DNA from: Chryseobacterium lathyri
GTDB taxonomy: Bacteria; Bacteroidota; Bacteroidia; Flavobacteriales; Weeksellaceae
Length of the DNA stretch: 34,915 nucleotides
Reading direction: 5' to 3'
Assembly: GCF_003290185.1 (NCBI RefSeq)
Contig: NZ_QNFY01000023.1
Span: 1 to 34,915, forward strand
Shown: in pieces, positions 31,505 to 34,915 of the stretch
Position numbering within the stretch: position 1 is the stretch's first letter
Layout: every line of letters starts with the position of its first letter
Notes under the pieces: generated by a model
The model's input: only the letters and a program-made list of their open reading frames with translations
Told to the model about the DNA's origin: nothing
Databases searched by the model: none
Program-made: the position numbers and the translations under genes

Positions 31505-32318
31505 AATTAACATAATAATATATTCATTGTGCTTAATTGCGAGTGTAATTTCACTGATAATTAGATATTTAGTGATTAGTCAGCCTAATGATTTTATAAA
31601 GGATATCACGTCAGGTTTGGCTTTTAGTGGGGCCACGTTTGGTATAGGTGGCTTCTGGCAATTACTTAGCGACTATGGCTGGAAGTCAATTAAGTGTAAA
31701 ATATTATATCCAAATGCTAAAGTGTATGTTTCTTTAAGCTATCTGCTAAATATAAAGCTGGCTGGGGAAGATAGATATCTTTTAATTAAAGGAGGGAAAA
31801 TTAACCAATATCAGCCAGTCGGTGGAGTTTATAAAAATCTTTCAAAAAGTATTGATAAAGATTGGGAAGCAGAATCGAGAACTGACAGAAGTAATCCTTT
31901 AGATTTAAGATTTTTTACAAAAGCTAAATATATTCCTGAAATAAAAAAATGGTTTATATCAGGAAAAGAAAGAGAATTTGGTGTCTGGAGAGAGTTTCAG
32001 GAAGAGTTAATTGAATCAACAATATTGAAAGGTGAAAGCTTTAAACATATTGATGTTGAATTTTTAAGAACCGAAGAAAAAATGATGAGTAAAGAAAATA
32101 GATTTAAAGATGAAAAATATCACACAATTTTTTATGATATTTTTAAAGTTATCCTTACACCTGAACAGGAGAGAGAAATTAAACAATTATATGATAATAA
32201 TTCTTTTTCTGATAAATACGCTTTTGTTGAAGCGGATGAGATTTATAAAGAATGTTTTAACAATTCACATACGAAAATAGGACAGCATACAAAATTGATA
32301 CTTAATTATAAACAATAG
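31473..32318 (+). CDS. CBASS effector: two membrane helices with SMODS-associated NUDIX domain
   Basis: I choose the ATG at 31473 (MVQKKKIMRD); 31494 (MRDRIN) is also possible and the TTG at 31458 is unlikely. Two helices open it (INIIIYSLCLIASVISLIIR and the stretch around LAFSGATFGIGGFWQLL). The rest is a NUDIX-like fold with RKEREFGVWREFQEELIE-like box: REFQEEL matches the REUXEE core, while the leading Gly-x5-Glu is degenerate. 2TM-NUDIX proteins (Cap16-type) are CBASS effectors that are thought to bind the cyclic nucleotide and break the membrane. It lies 4 bp before the CD-NTase gene. High confidence in role, medium in the active-site details. Confidence 0.82.
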   Translation: MVQKKKIMRDRINIIIYSLCLIASVISLIIRYLVISQPNDFIKDITSGLAFSGATFGIGGFWQLLSDYGWKSIKCKILYPNAKVYVSLSYLLNIKLAGEDRYLLIKGGKINQYQPVGGVYKNLSKSIDKDWEAESRTDRSNPLDLRFFTKAKYIPEIKKWFISGKEREFGVWREFQEELIESTILKGESFKHIDVEFLRTEEKMMSKENRFKDEKYHTIFYDIFKVILTPEQEREIKQLYDNNSFSDKYAFVEADEIYKECFNNSHTKIGQHTKLILNYKQ

Positions 32319-32322
32319 AAAG

Positions 32323-33513
32323 ATGAAGAATTTTTACGATGATTTTGAACTACAAAGAGAAGATATTCTTGCGAGAATAGCTCAGAAATTGGAACTTGAT
32401 TCCACTAGAAGAGAAAAAATGGAGCAATCATATAAAGCGGTAAGTGATTGGTTGGATAAAGATGAAGGTTTTTTTAAGGGAAAGAACATAGATATTTATT
32501 CTCATGGTTCAGTTAGGACATATACTACTGTAAAACCGTTGAATGATGATGATTTTGACCTTGATATAGTTTTACACCTACATCATCATTTTTCAGGATT
32601 TACTCCAATACAGATTTATAATGAATTAATTAGAAGGTTAAAAGAAAATGAAAATTATGCAAGAATGTTTGTTGCGAAAAATAGATGTGCAAGATTAAAC
32701 TATGCGGGTAATTTTCATATGGACATTTTACCAGGCTGTATAATTTCTTTTGAAAATACTAATCAACTTTATGTTCCTGACAAGAAGCTTTCAGAATGGA
32801 CACCGACCAATCCTAAAGATTTTTCTACTTGGTTTCTTGGTAGAGCAAATACTGTTGTTGAGCCATTGTTGGAAGGTTATTTTAACAAAGCTTTTGCGAA
32901 AGATTTAATGCTTAAAGCAGAAATTGAGACCTTGCCAAGTGAAAATTATTATGACAAAAAACCTTTGCAAAGGGCGGTTCAGCTATTAAAGAGAAGTAGA
33001 GATATTTATTTTGAAAATATTCCAGAATATAAAACCTCCAGTATTATTTTAACTACTTTGGCAGGACATTTATATTCAGGTGAATCTACAATATATTCTA
33101 CAATAAATAATATTTTAAGTAGAATTCATTTGAAATTAGAAAATTCATTCAGATTAAAGGTTTTTAATCCTGTAATGCCTGCAGAAGATTTTTCTGAAAA
33201 ATGGGATTATGAGCCAAAGCTATATGAATACTTTAAGCTTTTTATTAAAGATATGTATAAAAATTGGCAAGCATTAAAAATGGACTTTTCTAAACATCCA
33301 GATGTTTATAATTCTTTATTTGGAATAAAAGAATCATTGTATAAAGATGTTGTTGTGGAACATACAAAACTTTTTAGCAGAACTTCAAATGACAGTCTAA
33401 TTAAAACAAGCGGGATAATATTAGGTGGAAAAGGATTAACTGACACTATGGGGAATATAAATTTAGAAAGTGGAGTACACAATGAAAGACACAGAGATTT
33501 TGGGGACATATAG
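32323..33513 (+). CDS. CD-NTase (cGAS/DncV-like nucleotidyltransferase) of CBASS
   Basis: The protein has 396 residues. The signature is Gly62-Ser63 (YSHGSVRTYTTVKPL), then Asp79-x-Asp81 in DDDFDLDIVLHL, and the third catalytic Asp134 in NFHMDILPG. The C-terminal half (ENYYDKKPLQRAVQLLKRSRDIY) is the SMODS-type helical part. It makes a cyclic oligonucleotide signal on phage infection that fires the effector. The product cannot be read from the sequence. Its end overlaps the E2-like gene start, or abuts it if that gene starts at 33515. Confidence 0.93.
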   Translation: MKNFYDDFELQREDILARIAQKLELDSTRREKMEQSYKAVSDWLDKDEGFFKGKNIDIYSHGSVRTYTTVKPLNDDDFDLDIVLHLHHHFSGFTPIQIYNELIRRLKENENYARMFVAKNRCARLNYAGNFHMDILPGCIISFENTNQLYVPDKKLSEWTPTNPKDFSTWFLGRANTVVEPLLEGYFNKAFAKDLMLKAEIETLPSENYYDKKPLQRAVQLLKRSRDIYFENIPEYKTSSIILTTLAGHLYSGESTIYSTINNILSRIHLKLENSFRLKVFNPVMPAEDFSEKWDYEPKLYEYFKLFIKDMYKNWQALKMDFSKHPDVYNSLFGIKESLYKDVVVEHTKLFSRTSNDSLIKTSGIILGGKGLTDTMGNINLESGVHNERHRDFGDI

Positions 33514-33934
33514 AATGAAGGTTCTATTAAGAAATTTGTCTGCATTTCTTTTTGTGGAAAAAAAAATTGTAGAGAAAAATTTTGATTGGGTAGACCTTAA
33601 ATTAATGAATGATAAAAAGCAACTTTATTTGAAAGGAACAGGTGAATTAAGTCCAATTGGATGTAAAAATAAATATAAAATTCAAATAGAGTTTGCTCCT
33701 TTTATTGCTGGGAATAGGTTTGAGAGAATTAAAATAATAAGCCCCAATATTGATTTTAATCCTAAGATTCACATGTATAAAAGCGATAATTCACTTTGTT
33801 TATACTATCCTCCTGATTATGATTTTCATCACGTACCTTTATTTAAATCTTTGACAATGTTGTCAGAATGGCTTGTTAAATATGAATTTTTTAAAAGATT
33901 TGGGGTTTGGCTTGGTAATGAATTTAAACATTAA
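33482..33934 (+). CDS. E2-like conjugating protein of type II-short CBASS
   Basis: Starts at 33482 (MKDTEIL) or 33515 (MKVLLRN, right after the CD-NTase stop) are both possible; a GTG at 33470 is less likely. The body has the bacterial E2-like pattern, with a beta-sheet and then PKIHMYKSDNSLCLYYPPDY, where Cys106 is the presumed catalytic cysteine. No E1 or JAB domain gene is present, which is what defines type II-short CBASS. The protein is thought to conjugate or prime the CD-NTase C-terminus. Domain match is by motif only. Confidence 0.8.
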   Translation: MKDTEILGTYRMKVLLRNLSAFLFVEKKIVEKNFDWVDLKLMNDKKQLYLKGTGELSPIGCKNKYKIQIEFAPFIAGNRFERIKIISPNIDFNPKIHMYKSDNSLCLYYPPDYDFHHVPLFKSLTMLSEWLVKYEFFKRFGVWLGNEFKH

Positions 33935-33945
33935 TTTTTTTTATT

Positions 33946-34644
33946 ATGAAAACATTCGAAGAAGAATTTAATTTTTTCAGAAGAAATTGTACTTTTGAAA
34001 GGTTATTCCTTAAAAATACATTTTCAGTATATAGGAAGGAGTGGTTTTTAACGATACCAACTATTTTAGCAGTTATTGGGATATGTTTATTTCACTATGA
34101 GTACATTACTTTGGGGGTGATGTTAGTAATTCCAAGTTTGGTTATCTTATTTACTTATCTTTTTATAAAGACCAATCAAGCAAAGAAAGAATTAAAGGAG
34201 AATAATTTACCCTATTCAAATTTACCTTATAAATGGAAAGTGCCAGAACATGATGATATAAGGATCAAAGAGGTAGGTAATATTTATGTCAGCGTTAGAA
34301 GTGAGGAAATCCAAACAAGAATTAATATGGCTAGAGATAGAATTCAAATTAAAAGTGAAAGTTTATTTTTAGATTTTCAAAGTGTTCTTATTTTTTTTGG
34401 AAAAAATTATATTACTCTTTTTTTAGGTTTTTTGATGGGGCTGTATAGTAAATCTGATTATTCTTCGGAAAACTTTAGAATATTGATGTCAGCAATTAAT
34501 TTAATTTTTTTTCTGAGCTTTGTTGTTAGCCTGATGTGGATTTTCTTGTTGAAGAAAAGCTTTACAGATTCAGTTAATAATAAGAACAAACAATATTTGG
34601 ATTATATTTTTGTAATGGAAAATGTTTTGTTAATGAGATTGTAG
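33946..34644 (+). CDS. Four-helix membrane protein of unknown function in the CBASS operon
   Basis: The protein has 232 residues. Helices: LTIPTILAVIGICLF, a second at LGVMLVIPSLVILFTYLF, a third at YITLFLGFLMGLY, a fourth at NLIFFLSFVVSLMWIFLL. A polar loop of about 90 residues (EVGNIYVSVRSEEIQTRINM) joins helices 2 and 3. I do not recognise it. It follows the E2-like gene by 11 bp, so it is likely in the same operon. It could be a second membrane effector, an inhibitor, or an unrelated passenger. Confidence 0.78.
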   Translation: MKTFEEEFNFFRRNCTFERLFLKNTFSVYRKEWFLTIPTILAVIGICLFHYEYITLGVMLVIPSLVILFTYLFIKTNQAKKELKENNLPYSNLPYKWKVPEHDDIRIKEVGNIYVSVRSEEIQTRINMARDRIQIKSESLFLDFQSVLIFFGKNYITLFLGFLMGLYSKSDYSSENFRILMSAINLIFFLSFVVSLMWIFLLKKSFTDSVNNKNKQYLDYIFVMENVLLMRL

Positions 34645-34915
34645 AGATTATTTCTGCTTAATTTTTTCATGCAATTCTTTATTTTCTTGGTTTTTCATAG
34701 AAAAATTAGGAAAAGGTTAAATATGTTCTATAAGCTTAATTTTCCACTTTTAATATTTGTAGGACGTATTAAATGGTATTTAATAAATTAAAGATTCTAT
34801 CTTACAAGTGAAGGAGATTCTTTTTTTATTTCTTAAAATTTATTATTGGTTTATGAGATTATACATAAAAGAAACATATTTTATTTACTTGTTAGGAAAT
34901 TAGGATCATTTATTT

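Noticed and set aside
34645..34915. Possible gene at the right edge
   Set aside because: No open frame of useful length, hairpin or promoter could be supported in these 271 bp.

Overview
The window reads as accessory DNA from a flavobacterium of the Chryseobacterium/Elizabethkingia type. Evidence: a SusC/SusD pair, Bacteroidota-type tyrosine integrase, no clear Shine-Dalgarno sequences, promoter boxes of the TAnnTTTG kind, and very A+T-rich intergenic DNA. No rRNA, CRISPR array or complete insertion sequence was seen. There is one tRNA gene.

Layout. (1) 1-5.4 kb: a broken M28 peptidase gene, a tyrosine integrase beside the 3' end of tRNA-Phe(GAA), then an HxlR regulator divergent from an alpha/beta hydrolase-isochorismatase pair. 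A 17-bp copy of the tRNA 3' end lies at 5241-5257. (2) 5.4-19.6 kb: a very A+T-rich block that looks like a RiPP (ribosomally made, modified peptide) system. It has a radical SAM/SPASM maturase, a SPASM-like partner without the radical SAM cysteines, two Cys-rich precursors, a three-part export machine (ABC transporter with a dead C39-like domain, HlyD-type adaptor, TolC-type channel), an M1-like secreted metallopeptidase and a CPBP membrane protease. An Rnl1-type RNA ligase, a metallophosphoesterase and a nucleotidyltransferase are interleaved. (3) 19.6-21.3 kb: an XRE regulator and structured noncoding DNA. (4) 21.3-28.2 kb: a visibly more G+C-rich SusC-SusD-S9 peptidase operon. (5) 28.2-29.8 kb: decayed mobile DNA, with gene fragments, a 166-bp inverted-repeat element, 32-bp periodic repeats, an oriT-like inverted-repeat region and a frameshifted mobilisation-protein gene. 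(6) 30.0-34.6 kb: an XRE/ImmA regulator pair divergent from a CBASS antiphage operon (2TM-NUDIX effector, CD-NTase, E2-like protein) plus an unknown four-helix membrane protein.

How the genes may work together. The two precursors share an N-terminal MKNFKLVL and a core opening with CEYLD. Many cysteines are followed at +4 by aspartate (Cys-X3-Asp). That is the spacing of the Cys-to-Asp thioether crosslinks in freyrasin-type ranthipeptides, so I infer that the maturase/partner pair installs such links. The transporter lacks the C39 cysteine and histidine, so the leader is probably removed elsewhere. The CPBP protease and the exported M1-like peptidase are candidates. The ligase, phosphoesterase and nucleotidyltransferase resemble a set of RNA-repair activities. 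This could be immunity or regulation, but that is speculation.
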